DNA of 64,000 bases from Sipunculus nudus (lineage: Eukaryota; Annelida; Sipuncula; Golfingiida; Sipunculidae). This document shows, piece after piece, positions 39,806-51,536 of this stretch. The DNA lies in the NCBI GenBank assembly GCA_026874595.1, contig CM049313.1, positions 26,286,008 through 26,350,007 on the forward strand. Direction: 5' to 3'. Under the pieces are notes generated by a model, which did no database searches, was not told where the DNA came from, and saw only the letters and a program-made list of their open reading frames with translations. The position numbers were made by a program, and so were the translations under genes. Position 1 is the first letter of the stretch; every line of letters begins with the position of its first letter.

Positions 39806-42800
39806 AGCAAGTGACCCAGGGGTCATGATGCTCAGCCAACTAGGAAGACATTCAAAAAAGGAATTTTATTCTCTGAATGCCAAATTTTGGAGAAGGTATC
39901 CCCATTCAACTGAAGCATAGCTCAGAGGATATGGGTTACAGACACCTAATTTCAGGTTTCCAAGGTGATTTTTCATGGACCTCCATGATCTTTAATTAGA
40001 AGATTCTAGGTTGAATGGTTACGATTTGTACCCTGTTAATGGACAAAAAAACAGGTGGTGCCACCAGTCTGCAGAAACTGGTGAAACTCTCCATGATCAA
40101 TATGCATGCAAATAATCATGATGATCAATGCATTAGTTACTCTGATACCGGAGTATATGATTTTTAATTATTCTGGGGGTATTTATGTCCTCTGTAGCTC
40201 AGAGAATATGGATAACAGAGACTTAATTACAGGTTTCCAAGGATATTTTTCAAGGACCTTCCTGAATTTCAAGTTAGATGAATCTAGGAACAATAGTTAC
40301 AATTTGTGTCCTGTTAATGAACTACCACATCTTTGAGGGTTTTAAAAATAGAGAAAAAATGCGGAAAAATTCAGAAAAATATAGGTGGCGCCATCAATCT
40401 GCATGAACTGATGATACACTCCATAGTCAATATGCATACAAAGAATCATAGCACTTGATCAATGCATAAGTTGTTCAGATACTGCAGCTTTTGTAACAAA
40501 TTTTTAATTATACTTGGGGGTAATTCTTAGCCCCATAGCTCAGACGATATGGGTAACAGAGACCTGGTTCAGGTTTCCACAGGGATTTTTCATGGTCCTC
40601 CCTGCATGTCAAGTTAGAAGATTCCAGGTCCAGCAGTTACTATTTGTGCCTGATTTACGGACGGACAGACAGACGTACAAACAGACAAAGAGTGACTACA
40701 GTAGATCCGCATTTTGCCGCCGCGGCCATAAAATAAGACTTGCAGCTAAAAATCCTGACTAATATTTCTCGACAAGGGATGCAGCTATTAAACGCAGGTT
40801 AGGCTAAATTCAAACATGTACAAGAGGCTCGACGGCCCGACGAGACGCAATGGGCGATAATAGGCTGAGGTAGGAGGAAGTGAATACTGAGAATGTATAT
40901 ATTTTATGATACTGCATATTTGTATATTAATTTTATTCAGTGTTATTTTTATTAAATGTAAAATTGATATTATAATCAGGCTCATATGTATAATAAAACT
41001 TTTCTGAGTCAGTTATAAACCACTGCCATTTTCAAGCAATGATTGATAAAAGATCGATATTCACTGGCCAAATTATGCACTCTTAACCAGACTAACGGTT
41101 GTACCTATATTTGAGTATGGCTGCAATACCGGTAAAACATTATTTTAATATATTCCTTGAACATATCATTTCTTTTAAATAAACTGTAAAACAAAAGATA
41201 ATCAAAGACCATACGGTCTTCGGCAATTAAACCTGCGTTCACGTTCAGATACTTCTTCGTTCATCACATTGTCAATAGATGGTGCTCAAAGGTCATATCC
41301 TCACCAGCTAGTTCTGTAATCCTTTGATATGGCACGTATTGCTAGCAGACGGTTCGGGCACCAGTGTGCATATATTATGATCAGCAGGACCCTGGGATTA
41401 CGCGTACAGGCAGTCTGAACATCGACGCGGGATTCGTTTATTCAAAGTTTTTGTCAAGGTTGACCGACGTGGTATAGAGTGTAAAAAAAAGTCATCACAA
41501 AGAGGTCCGTTGGCTTTGATGTCCCATTGAAGTTTAATTAGCCAGGGTAAAGGCGCAAGGTACCCCAAGGCCCGCTAGTTCCGTAATCATTTTATCAGTT
41601 TATGTGGTATGTTTTGCCGGTTGACGGTTCGGACACCATTTTGCATATATGATGATCAGCACAACCCGAGGTTTTCTGGCAATATGATCACTGACGCGGG
41701 TGAAGTTTATTTAAATGTTTTGTTGTTAAATGACCGACGATGTATAATGTCTGAATAATATTTAAATAACCGTTGTGCTACACAATGCTTTGATGTCCCA
41801 TTGAACTTTAATTAGCCAAGTTAAAGGCGCAAGATTCTCTGACATTCAATGATGTGTCAAATTAATTTCGTGGCCCTACTAGGATTCGTCTTGGATGAGT
41901 CATCTATTCTAATCAGGTTGATCAGGCTGTTTAACCAATTAATCAAATTAATTAATTAGCAAAGCCAAGCAAAATACACAGTTGCAACTGTTTCCCAAAA
42001 CTGTTATGCCTGACCACATATCAGCATACCGCAGCGTTCCTAGCTGCAGCCTAGCGTTTAAGAAAGAACGTTTTTTCGTTGTGTTCCCATACACCACTCG
42101 GCAATGGAACTGTGTGAGAATGTGGTGCGGCCATTAAGTAAGGTTTAGGGAATTTTTTACTCTAGTGTAGGAACCTTCCAGATATTTTACGAACATGGGG
42201 TGCGGCCATTAGACGACGTGCGGCGGCAAAACGCGGATCTATGGTACTATAGCTCAGATGACCTCAGACAGCTGAGATAAAACTCTGGAAGATATTTTGG
42301 AGCCCCATAGCTCAGAGGTAATGGGTAACAGAGACCTTATTTCAGGTTTCTGAGGAGAATTTTCACAGGCCTCCCTGCATTCTAAGAGAGAAGATTCTAG
42401 GTCAAGTCTTTATGACTTGTGCCTTGTTAACAGATGACCGCATCTTGAGAGGTCTCAGAAATAGAGAAAAAAAATCGTAAAAAAGAAAAATACAGGTGGC
42501 GCCACCAGGCTGCAGGAAACTGGTGAAACATTCCATGATCAATATATATGCAAAGAATCATGGTGATCAATGCAATAGTTGTTCAGATACTTGCGCTTTT
42601 GTATCAAATATTCCGTTATTCTGGGGGGTACTTCGGAGCCCCATAGCTCAGAGGTTATGGGTAACAGAACCTACATTCAGGTTTCCAAAGAGACTTTTCA
42701 TGGGTTTCCCTGCATGTCAAGAGAGAAGATTCTAGATCCAGTTGTTACCATTGGTGCCCTGTTAACAGATGACTGCATCTTAAGAGGTCTCAAAAATAGA

Positions 42801-43168
42801 GAAAAAAAAAATCGTAAAAATCAATAAAAATACAGGTGGCACCACCAGACTGCAGAAACTGATGAAACATTCCATGATCAATATCCATGCAAAGAATCAT
42901 GGTGATCAATGCATTAGTTGTTCAGAAACTTAAGCTTCTGTATCAAATTTACCATTATTCTGGGGGGTATGTGTAACAACTTATTTCAGGTTTACAAGGA
43001 GATTTTCATGGACCTCCCTAGATATTAAGCTAGAAGATTCCAGAACCAGCAGTTACAATTTGTGCCTGGTTAACAGACAGACAGACAGACGGACAGACAG
43101 ACGAACAAATGCCAAACAAAAAGTGATCGCTATAGCTCAGATGACTTTCAGTCAGCTGAGCTAAAAAC
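39806..43168 (+). mobile_element. Family A modular repeat, copy 3, split by a TIR element
   Basis: Starts near CAGCAAGTGACCCAGGGGTC and has modules at about 40050 and 40385. It is interrupted at about 40697-42247 and resumes at the hairpin TAGCTCAGATGACC/CAGCTGAG (42250). It then has two further modules (42490 and 42830) and a second terminal hairpin at 43133-43163 with A-run. Frames of 74-82 codons in it are repeat by-products. Confidence 0.7.
40697..42247. mobile_element. 1.55-kb TIR element
   Basis: Left end TAGATCCGCATTTTGCCGCC and right end GGCGGCAAAACGCGGATCTA are inverted with one mismatch. The element sits just before the 3' hairpin of a family A copy, and ACTA flanks both sides. The interior has two diverged copies of a block of about 270 bp (41300-41840: TAGTTCNGTAATC, GACGGTTCGG, TTGATGTCCCATTGAA). 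Two GC-rich words similar to the TIR lie near 42120 and 42200. No transposase. Confidence 0.7.
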
Positions 43169-43169
43169 A

Positions 43170-43700
43170 GAAACATTACTCAAAATTATATGTACATTAT
43201 AAATTATATATTATTATATCACCCTTGTCACTGGGGGGTAAAATAACCTTTAAAATTAGGTATAGAGTGTCATACACAATGCAATTTCAGCTAGAGAACA
43301 TTGAGGACAAAGGTGGGGCGAATTCCTTTTATAAGTATTAGATACAAAATATTTTCTATGCAACCTAACATACCCAGAAGTACATAAATAAAAACATCTA
43401 GACAACAGGTTTATAAACACGGGAAACACTGAAAATAATACAAACAAACAATTTTATATAGGTAGCTGAATGCAGGTTTGTAGCTTTAGGTTGTAAAACT
43501 TGATCTATTAACAGATGTCCACTTAAAAAGTTGGCCAGATGGAGGAAGAATGGTAGCTCCTTTCTACAGCTCAGATGATTTACATCAAGCTGAATTAAAG
43601 ATGAAATAACTGGTCTTTACCACAGAAAGTACCCTTAAATACATCACAAGCCTTTATCCACTCCCTTTTATTGGTACCTTCATGTGATAGACAGGATGCT
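43170..43700. other. Sequence with a degenerate repeat end
   Basis: A degraded version of the 3' hairpin end (ACAGCTCAGATGATTTACAT, 43566-43600) is the only recognisable item. The rest is POLG intron. Confidence 0.4.
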
Positions 43701-43709
43701 GATACTCAC

Positions 43710-43865
43710 TGGTGGACCCCTTATCCTGGCGTTCTCCTCCATCTCCCGGACTTCCTTCCTTCGGCTTTTTATTTTATCAGCATTGTACAGGATACGTTGG
43801 TAGCTTGTCAATCCAGAAATGGCAATGTGTAATGACATGGTGTCCAGAAAGCGCATCTTTGTGCC
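43710..43865 (-). CDS. POLG: DNA polymerase gamma catalytic subunit, exon after Exo II (partial gene)
   Basis: The exon is 52 codons in phase 0 at both ends. The acceptor is TTCTAG|GGC and the donor is CCA|GTGAGT, a near-perfect site. The protein starts GTKMRFLDTMSLHIAISGL and continues with a basic, charged stretch (KIKSRRKEVREMEENARIR). The FLDTMS-x-H-x-AISGL block is highly conserved in animal POLG and directly follows the residues of the 49573-49765 exon, so the two join without a gap. The charged tail corresponds to a length-variable loop in the family. The intron upstream of it is 5.7 kb and contains a TTAA-flanked element and a family C repeat. A plus-strand ORF overlapping this position is a shadow of this exon. 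Confidence 0.95.
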
Positions 43866-45317
43866 CTAGAAGTCAGAACCATGTAAATTTTGGAATGCAA
43901 TGATTATGTCAGACTTCTATTATACAGGTAGAATAAGTTGTTATACTGCCAGAATTTTCAAAATGTATTATATTTTAAAATAGTTATTAATTATTTTCAA
44001 TGGAAATAGAATGTTTCTGACACATCTAATGATAGGATTTAGCATCAATGGTACTATGATATTATTACAGTCTCCTTATTACTGTTAAATGGTAGATCTG
44101 AATTAGCTGTATTTTTGTGTTATAATTATGTCTCTTTAACAAATTATTAACATTTAATGCTGAGATTAATTGGACATATCTGTCCAGCTGGATGCCTTAG
44201 CTTATAAACATTTCAGGGAAGGCTAAACCCTGTTCAGGCATGATGACACTTATCCGAGTTAATTTACAGTTCTTATTAAGATATTCACACATCCTTGTTA
44301 GACACAACTCAATATGATAACAGAACAGATCATGAAAATTTATTGTATCAAACAGGTGATCCATGGTCTAACATGCAAGCTGTTAGTCACATTTTTAAGA
44401 CCATGACCGCCAGTTTTGTTCACACTTTACAGAACTGGGAGTTTTGTCTCTTTAAAGCACATTACGTGATAGCTCAGGACAAAATACAGTGCAATAAGAC
44501 CATCCCTGGAACTGGCAAAAGTGGTCTTAATTCAGAGGAGGTGTCATAAGACAGGTCAGTTATAACCAATGTAAATGTTTACAGTTCACTGAGGGTAAGG
44601 TATAACGTAATATCATGTGGCATTGTCATGTGCATGGGATATGAGACACGCGCAATCTCCACAATCAAGCATCAGAATCAGAAATTACGGGGAATCACAG
44701 CGAAAGCAGTTGATAACATTGTTTACCTCCGAACTCGGAGTGGCTCTTCCATTAACTGTGCTGCGTGCACTACGTTCAACTGGCAACATTGGTTCCATCA
44801 AAATACGGGGAGTTGGTACTTAATAACGGTAAATCGCAATTCATTTTCATGACACTTTCCTCCCTTCTTTAAACTGGTTCAGCTTGACACAGCGTATTCA
44901 AGCTTTTCTGATCTGGTATATACTGAACACGGGATGGCTGTAACATTAACTGTGCACCACGTTCAACTAATAATAGTGGTTCCATCAAAATACAGGGGTT
45001 TTGTACATTTGTATCTATAACGGAGTTGTGTAATTCAGTTTCATGACACTTTCCTCCCAACTTTTAACTCGTTCAGCTTGACACAGTGTTTTCAAGTGTT
45101 CCCAACCTGGTATATGACATTTACTGGAGGGAACATTCCATTGAATGTATAGTTGTCAACAAGCGTAAATACTTTCATGGTTTTGGTAACACTGGGGAAG
45201 CACTTATGTAATCAGATGATCTGATACTTGTATGTGGGTGCATATATTTTGTTGATCAGAATGCACTGTTTGTCCTGCAAGATGCTGTATAATCCAGGGT
45301 ACTTCCCATGTTCTTAA
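43866..45317. repeat. POLG intron with a two-copy repeat
   Basis: Around 44720-44900 and 44920-45110 a block recurs, with CGTTCAACT, GGTTCCATCAAAATAC, CATGACACTTTCCTCCC and GTTCAGCTTGACACAG. The remainder shows no gene, and small ORFs at 44295-44852 have no recognisable domain. Confidence 0.55.
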
Positions 45318-47184
45318 GGTGGCAGGACTGTTCAAAATCCTAAAAATTGGTGTTTTTTTCAATAATAGGTATACATAATATTGAATATTGGGCGGGTCTA
45401 ATGCAGCTGGGCACATTTTGGGTCACCAGTTGCATTCTGTGGAAAAGGGTGATTTCTATTCAGTAAACACCAAGATGTGTTGACAGGGTGTTTATAAAAT
45501 AACTCCAGCCCTGCCACAAGCCAGTCAATCACTCTGCCCCCAGCCCTCACCTGGGTCATTCAGCCATTTGTGAGGTGCAAGTGTTTAATTAATGCATGGG
45601 CCAAGTACCTCCGTGCACCAGGTGGCAAGAACTGACGGTCGATGTTTGATAGCCCAATCTAATTAGATTATTAGCAAAGCATAGTTAGCGACCCTAACTC
45701 TAGCTAATTAGTGTGCAAACAATGATCTGTTAGTGTCATTAGCCTTTCTGTCTTGTGTCGGGTATGTTACATTGAAACACAAATTTTCACTTGACATCAT
45801 GTTATTTCTGCTATATCCTGAGCCTATCAACAGATACGTAAAATTACTTTATAATAAGCTACTTCATAACCCAACCACAACGTCTATGATATTCATACTG
45901 TCAACACCCCAACAAATAAATATTACGCCAATACCAAACTAAATTACAATGGGTCGACGATGCAAATCCCGAATGCCACTTGAAAAACTGCAGCAGTTGA
46001 ATGGTATAAAGAAGTCTCAGCGGGCCGAACCTACTTCCGTGATCAAACTGATGGCCAGCGACGATGAATCGTCAGATGACGGCATCCCTACGGGCTCCTC
46101 CTGTGACTTGAATGTGTGTGCATGATGTATAAATGTTACAAACCATTGTCTTCCTATACTTCCCTCCAATAAACAATAAGTCCAGATTTCACATATGACT
46201 TTTATGTGTATGCGAGATTTGTATGATCGTTATAAACGTCTCTATTGTCAACTCCCAAATACCTATAATGTATGTAAACCGTGATAAGAAAATCAATCTT
46301 TGTTCTCCATGAATGGCCATAGATCCCGCTCCCCTTGTTCCCGTGTAAACACGAAGGTTACCTATTAGGCCCGGCTATGCACCTGTTAAGCCGCGGGTCC
46401 CCCTTGTCAGGTGCTCAGCGCACCTTGGCACTTGGCCAAAACTGTAAGCTCCACCTACTGAAGTCCATGCACGTGGTGTTTGACAAGTCGCTGGTGTGAC
46501 AGGACAAACTTTTATTGTTTTAATTCGTTTTTAAAGCAAAATAGTCAATGTTATTATAGCATGGTTTGTTAAAAACCACCGTCTTGACCAAATTCATGTG
46601 ACTGTCTCAACATGTAGTTATGTGAATATAGTTTTTGGCCATTTTCTCGAAACATCATTTCACCTGAAGACCTTATCTTTAGAGCATTATTTCTCAGTAA
46701 TTACTTGTCCAAAACATACCATCTTTGATATATGTAATTGTTAATGTCTTCTAAAAAGCATTTTTTAAATTTTACGCCTATACTACATTTGAAGGATTTT
46801 AATAAGGTAAAAGTAAAAACTGAATGATTTGTGAAGATTTCAAAATTAAATATTCTGTAAAATTGTAATTTTTAACTTTAAATCACTAAACAAAAAACAC
46901 CTGGGGATTATTATCTAAATTTTCAATTTATTTAAGAAGATTTTCTGAATCTGCTTTAGTTGTGCTGAAATAAACGTTTTTTTGTTAAATATTAAAATTA
47001 AATTAAAATTCTTACAAATTTAAACCTGTTCCTCAGAAACAAAGTTTATTATCACCAAACTATAGTGAATTTTCTTAGCTTTCAGGAAATGTATACTTTA
47101 GGGGGTACTAAAGCATTAGATTGTTCAATGCAAAGGAAAAACTGAAACAAAGTCAGGTCAGGTGGGGGGACCAGTCCTGCCACC
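45318..47184 (+). mobile_element. TTAA-flanked TIR element (piggyBac- or Kolobok-like insertion)
   Basis: The 13-bp ends GGTGGCAGGACTG and CAGTCCTGCCACC are perfectly inverted, and TTAA flanks both (45314-45317 and 47185-47188). TTAA duplication is characteristic of piggyBac and Kolobok elements. The element spans 1867 bp and lies in the POLG intron between 43.9 and 49.6 kb. The only plausible coding sequence is a 58-codon plus-strand ORF at 45949-46125 followed by AATAAA. No DDE transposase core is visible, so it is probably an internally deleted copy. Confidence 0.78.
45949..46125 (+). CDS. Small ORF in the TTAA-flanked element, possible transposase N-terminus
   Basis: The ORF has 58 codons and starts at an ATG in a good initiation context (A at -3, G at +4). 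The protein opens MGRRCKSRMPLEKLQQL, basic with a short amphipathic run, and then carries an acidic serine-rich part (MASDDESSDDGIPTG) before ending CDLNVCA. AATAAA follows 40-50 bases after the stop (about 46168), which could be a poly(A) signal. Compared with its AT-rich surroundings the ORF is noticeably more balanced in base composition. An acidic Ser/Asp N-terminal stretch is seen in many piggyBac-type transposases, but there is no catalytic domain here. It may be a first exon left after deletion, or chance. No function is claimed. Confidence 0.35.
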   Translation: MGRRCKSRMPLEKLQQLNGIKKSQRAEPTSVIKLMASDDESSDDGIPTGSSCDLNVCA

Positions 47185-47188
47185 TTAA

Positions 47189-47680
47189 GTGTTTCTCCAG
47201 GGGCTCCAGAGCCACTGTTCCCCAGCTGCTTTGTCTGAAGTCTCCCAGGCAAGCAGGGGGCATGAATATCATGTAACATAATTATAGTTAAGTGGAAATC
47301 ATATAATTTCCTGTTCCTCACTTATATAAAATTGAACAAATAATTTTTTAACATTGCATACTTATTGGAGTGTTTGCCTTTTACAAATTAACAGTTTTAA
47401 GTTAGAACTATATGGTATCAGGTGACCTCCTGCAGGGGGAGTATAAAAGCTGTGCTTACAAGTAGTTCTGGGCTTAGGATGCCCACTGTCTGCGAAAAGA
47501 CCACTCCCAACAATTATAAGGTTATGTTCAATTCATTTCACTTACCCTTATCTGTAAAGTAGGAGTTGACATGTTATGTTAGTAGAGTGTATTATATCTG
47601 TATTATATCGTTCTTTATCTTTAGATTATTGTTGAAAAATAAATTCATTTGTAAAATGGTAAGATTTAAATATTTAGAAA
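47189..47680. other. POLG intron, no recognised feature
   Basis: Nothing beyond short AT-rich text. The small minus-strand frame at 47082-47321 runs across the TTAA-element boundary and is dismissed. Confidence 0.4.
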
Positions 47681-48535
47681 ACTAGAATACGGGTAGTCGA
47701 ATCAGAGGACGGGTGAAGTGAGGCATGGATTGAGTGGCAAGGGGAAATAGAGTAAGATGTGTTACATATTAGAATGGATCTCTGGCACATAAACATGATT
47801 GTAGGTGGCGCCACCTGTTATTTGAACGAGAAACTATCCAAGATGTATAAACATGCAAAATTTCATGTGGAAAAGTCAAACCACTGCAGAGATATGAGTG
47901 ATTTTATCCCACAGCAGACAAACAGATGGAGGCTGTGCAAAAATGGCTGCAGGTGGCGCCACCATTTTTGTGTATATTATAAAGCTATCCAAGGGCTACA
48001 TTTGTGCAAATTTTTTTTCCTGATTGGTCAAACGAGTCAGGAGAAATAAGCATTAATGTCTGCAGCGTGAACATGAATGTAGGTGGCACCACCTGTCATA
48101 AAATCAAGAAAGCTATCTAGGATGTATACGCATGCCGAATTTTAGGTAAATTAGTCAAACCACTGCAGAGATATGAGTGATTTTAACCCAAGGCAGATGA
48201 ACAGATGAACACTGTGCAAACATGGTTGCAGGTGGCGCCACCTTTTTTTGTGTATGTTATAAAACTATCCAAGGGCAACATTTGTGTAAAAAAATTTTCC
48301 TGATCGGTCAAACGGTTCCTGAGATATGTGGGTTTATGTGTGGAAACAGACGTACAAACGGACGCTGGGCAGAGAGGAAAGGTCAGAGGTCAAGGTCACT
48401 TGTTTAGGCACCAGTTCACATGTGACCCGATAATTTGTGTAAGTTTCGGAAAAATCCGTCCAGTAGTCTCAGAGGTGTTCTCCGGAAATGAATGCCGCGG
48501 CGGAACCCGGTCAAAAACATGGTACAATTAAGGAG
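47680..48535 (+). mobile_element. Family C modular repeat, third copy
   Basis: Starts AACTAGAATACGGGTAGTCG and continues with AGGTGAAGTGAGGCATGGAT. It has GGTGGCGCCACC modules at about 47804, 47950 and 48230 and ends with ACGCTGGGCAGAGAGGAAAG and a CAGTAGTCTCAGAGGTGTTC block. This copy shows the full family C start. Confidence 0.72.
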
Positions 48536-49572
48536 ATGCTGGAGATGAAATTTAAACGACAATCCAAGTTACTGGACAAGGCCAGCCTTGTTTGATATTG
48601 TGTACACTCTGCCTGTAGCTCATGTATCAAATTTTTATGTCATCCATCTGTATAGGATGCTTCACTTTTGTCAATGACAAGATTATAGTCTCCAGTAAGA
48701 TAAACATGCATATATGTCAGTTAATAAGTACGTAGGAAAGAAGTGGTCAAATGTTGCCGGTAAAAGAAAAAGAAATGTAAAAGAAAGGAAATGAATGTAT
48801 GAAATGATCTCTGATAAGCCTAGATTTTAATGCATGTAATTCCTGTAAACAAATTATCTCTCTTTATTCTAATAAGAATTTACATGACTGAATGTTACAT
48901 AAATTACACAAAGAGTGTAGAAGGGTATGGAGAGTTCACCCTGATTTGTGTTCTCTTCAGACCCAATTCATGGCAAACCAAAACCAGACAGTGTGAATGT
49001 ATGCTTAAAGCTTTTGTGGGGTGAGTTCTGGTTTAATTAACAAAGTAATGCAGACCCCGTGACAGGATACATTAAGTAGCTCTGACTACGGGTGACAAGT
49101 TTATTCTTAAAATTTTATGAAGAGAATTAAAATTCCTGACTGAAATTAAAAAAAAGTGGTGTAAAGTCTGAATTACTTTTACTAGCTCAAACAAAAAGGG
49201 GTGGTTTACCACGCCCCTGGACCTAAAGATATTCAAGTCAAACCGTCTGGACCAGACTGTATCATGTTAACTACATCATGAGCTGGTCACCCTTGGTCTC
49301 TCTGCATAGGGTATAATACCATCAAGGTCAGTCAACATTAATCATACAGTAGCATGTGTACTGGACTGTAAAATCTAAAATGATTATAACTGACTTGAAA
49401 ATTTGTGTAGACTATTTTATACTGATATAAAAAGACATATACACTTGTAAAATATGTTCATTGTTTAACCATGTATAGTTGTTACATATGTGTGAATCCA
49501 TAACTTGATACCCTAGGGCAGTATGGACATCACATGATACACATTATACAGACAGTTTCTATGAGCACCAAC
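48536..49572. other. POLG intron, mostly single-copy
   Basis: AT-rich sequence with no tandem repeat, no long ORF and no recognised family. Confidence 0.45.
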
Positions 49573-49765
49573 CTCAATGAAATACTGTTCAGTGATGAAA
49601 GATCTATCAAAGCCCACATTATGACCAATCAAAAGTCTTGGTGTTAATGAATGCTGGGGAAGGTGCTGCCCTCTTCTGGATTCTAAAGGAATCAAGTCTT
49701 CTAACTGAGGTTTACTGGTCCACCTGAAGATGTCACTAATGACTGCTTCACTGCACCAGGAATAC
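49573..49765 (-). CDS. POLG: DNA polymerase gamma catalytic subunit, exonuclease-domain exon with motif Exo II (partial gene)
   Basis: This exon encodes 64 full codons of the 3'-5' proofreading exonuclease domain of the mitochondrial replicase. The reading begins YSWCSEAVI and includes LIPLES and then IGHNVGFDRSFITEQYF. This matches the POLG family block around Exo II, in which GHN-x-x-FDR carries a catalytic aspartate. The acceptor is a T-rich tract ending in CAG just above 49765. The first base (G) completes a split codon, which would be tryptophan if the previous exon ends in TG, as the family alignment suggests. The donor after 49573 is GAG|GTTGGT, a weak but legal GT site, and the exon ends in phase 0. 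The next upstream exon, which should carry Exo I, was searched for up to 64000 and not found, so the preceding intron is probably longer than 14 kb. The family assignment is firm; the splice sites are inferred from reading frame and consensus. Confidence 0.93.
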
Positions 49766-50538
49766 CTGAAAAAATTGAATAAGGGATCATCCAAATGTAA
49801 CTGAACAGTGATGTGATTAGCAGAAATTGATAACAACAAAAACAAGTCTTCAATGTGACCATGGCAGTAGAGTTCATGTGAGACACAGCATGATTATTTA
49901 AATATTCAACTAATAATGTCCTAAAAATCTTATAATGAATTCAGTTTCTGAAATGGGCAGGAGAGAAACTTCTCAGATACAAGGGACCCATGGGTCACTG
50001 TGTTCAGCTGAAGTTGACCTTGAAGGTAAAAATCAAAAATAATATAAAATGGAGATAAAGTCTAAGAGGAAAAGGTAATATATACAGGCCATGGTTGGTT
50101 GACATGATTGATTTGTAATGATGCATTTCCTAATCAGTGCTAAAATTGAAGCATGAGAGCAGTTTGTAAACATAAGATGTATATTATTACCATGATCAGT
50201 GGTTGGCTTTTAGATAAATTGTTGACATTTCAGTAGTTTACACATAAGTTCAATTGGATCTATTTTTTTTATAATATATATATATATATATACATATATA
50301 TTATTAAATATATGTATATTTTTATTTTATAAAATAAAAATTGTATATAACTAATGTGCCCAGTCCACAGGTGCAAGGACTTGGTGGTGGTAAAGGGGGA
50401 GGGGGTACAATAATGGGAGTTCTGAATTATTATATACATAGGATTTTCACTTAATTCAACAATGCTTAGAGGATAAAATAGTTCGTTCACAATTACAGCT
50501 TCCATGCTGGACCTTTACTTTTCAAGTAAATGTATTGG
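49766..50538. other. POLG upstream intron with short AT microsatellite
   Basis: A TA tract at 50273-50300 is the only clear feature. A short AGATACAAGGGACCCATGGG block near 49976 may be a decayed family A-type 5' end. Confidence 0.4.
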
Positions 50539-50650
50539 TTATAGACCAATGAAATGTAATGCAAGCCCTGAGGTTTGCATGGCTTGTGTCACATGATTGA
50601 CACAAGCCAAGCAAATCCCATGGCTTGCTTTACATTTCATTGGGCTATAA
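50539..50650. repeat. Fold-back (palindromic) element
   Basis: Two arms of about 50 bases pair with few mismatches: CCAATGAAATGTAA/TTACATTTCATTGG, GCAAGCC/GGCTTGC and TGGCTTGTGTCA/TGACACAAGCCA, with a loop of about six bases (CATGAT). Outer words TATAG and CTATA extend the pairing. It resembles a miniature fold-back element. Confidence 0.85.
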
Positions 50651-50899
50651 TTGATTTGTCCCACATAGCCCGGCTCGTTGGTTGAAGGTCACGCGTGTCA
50701 TTTTTTTGGCTATGCACCAGTTCTTTGCCATATTTGGAAAGTCGCCATGCAACTTCACTTGCATGGTCACTTTTCATGACCTTGTGATGCAAGCAGATTT
50801 GAACGTACAGTTAGAACAAAGGAAAATGCGCCACATGTGGGACAAGTGTGACATGTATATATTACAATGCAAGCACTGAACATTTTGAACTCGAGTGCA

Positions 50900-51536
50900 T
50901 GCACCAATTACACAAATGTCACTGCAGAAACACTGGCATAAGTGCACACAACACAAAAATGAATGTAAGTGGCACCACCAGTCTTGTGTACGAGAAGGCG
51001 ACTAAAGATGTATGGAAATAAACAATTTCAGGCTTCAAACCACACTTGGGCTACATGCACAGATGCATGAAACACCTAGATACAGGTAGTTGAAAGCAAC
51101 TACTTGTATCCACCTAAATCAGCACAGTACAGGTGAAGTGAGGCATGGATTTAGTGGTAAGGAGAAATAGAGTGAGATGGTTGTCTGCCATGTAAACATG
51201 ATTGTAGGTTGCACCACCTGAGGCCAATACTGCAAATCACTCCTGAAAAAAGGGCATTAATTTATTCAACAAAAACAGAAAGGTAAGTGACTCCACCTGA
51301 TTGGTTTACGAGAAAACCTTCCAAGATGGATGAACATGCCAAATTTCAGACCAATACCTTGACCCACTCCTGAGATATGAGCATCCCCCAAAGCACATGT
51401 GTGAACAGACACCACAGGAAAATGATTGTAATTATGCCACCAGTATTGAGTACAAGAGGGAGGAGTCCATAGATATGTACAATTTCAGGCCCATCCCATG
51501 AACCACTCCTGAGAAAAGGGCATTTATTTATTTTAC
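50900..51536 (+). mobile_element. Mosaic of diverged family D and C modules
   Basis: A family D-like start (CACTGCAGAAACACTGGCAT, GGCACCACCAGTCTTGTGTA), a family C start-like inverted pair (ACAGGTAGTTGAAAGCAACT, then ACTTGTATCC) with AGGTGAAGTGAGGCATGGAT at about 51130, and modules with ACTCCTGAGATATGAGCAT follow each other. No gene. Confidence 0.55.

Noticed and set aside
43712-43903. Plus-strand 63-codon ORF
   Set aside because: It is the antisense shadow of the POLG exon 43710-43865.
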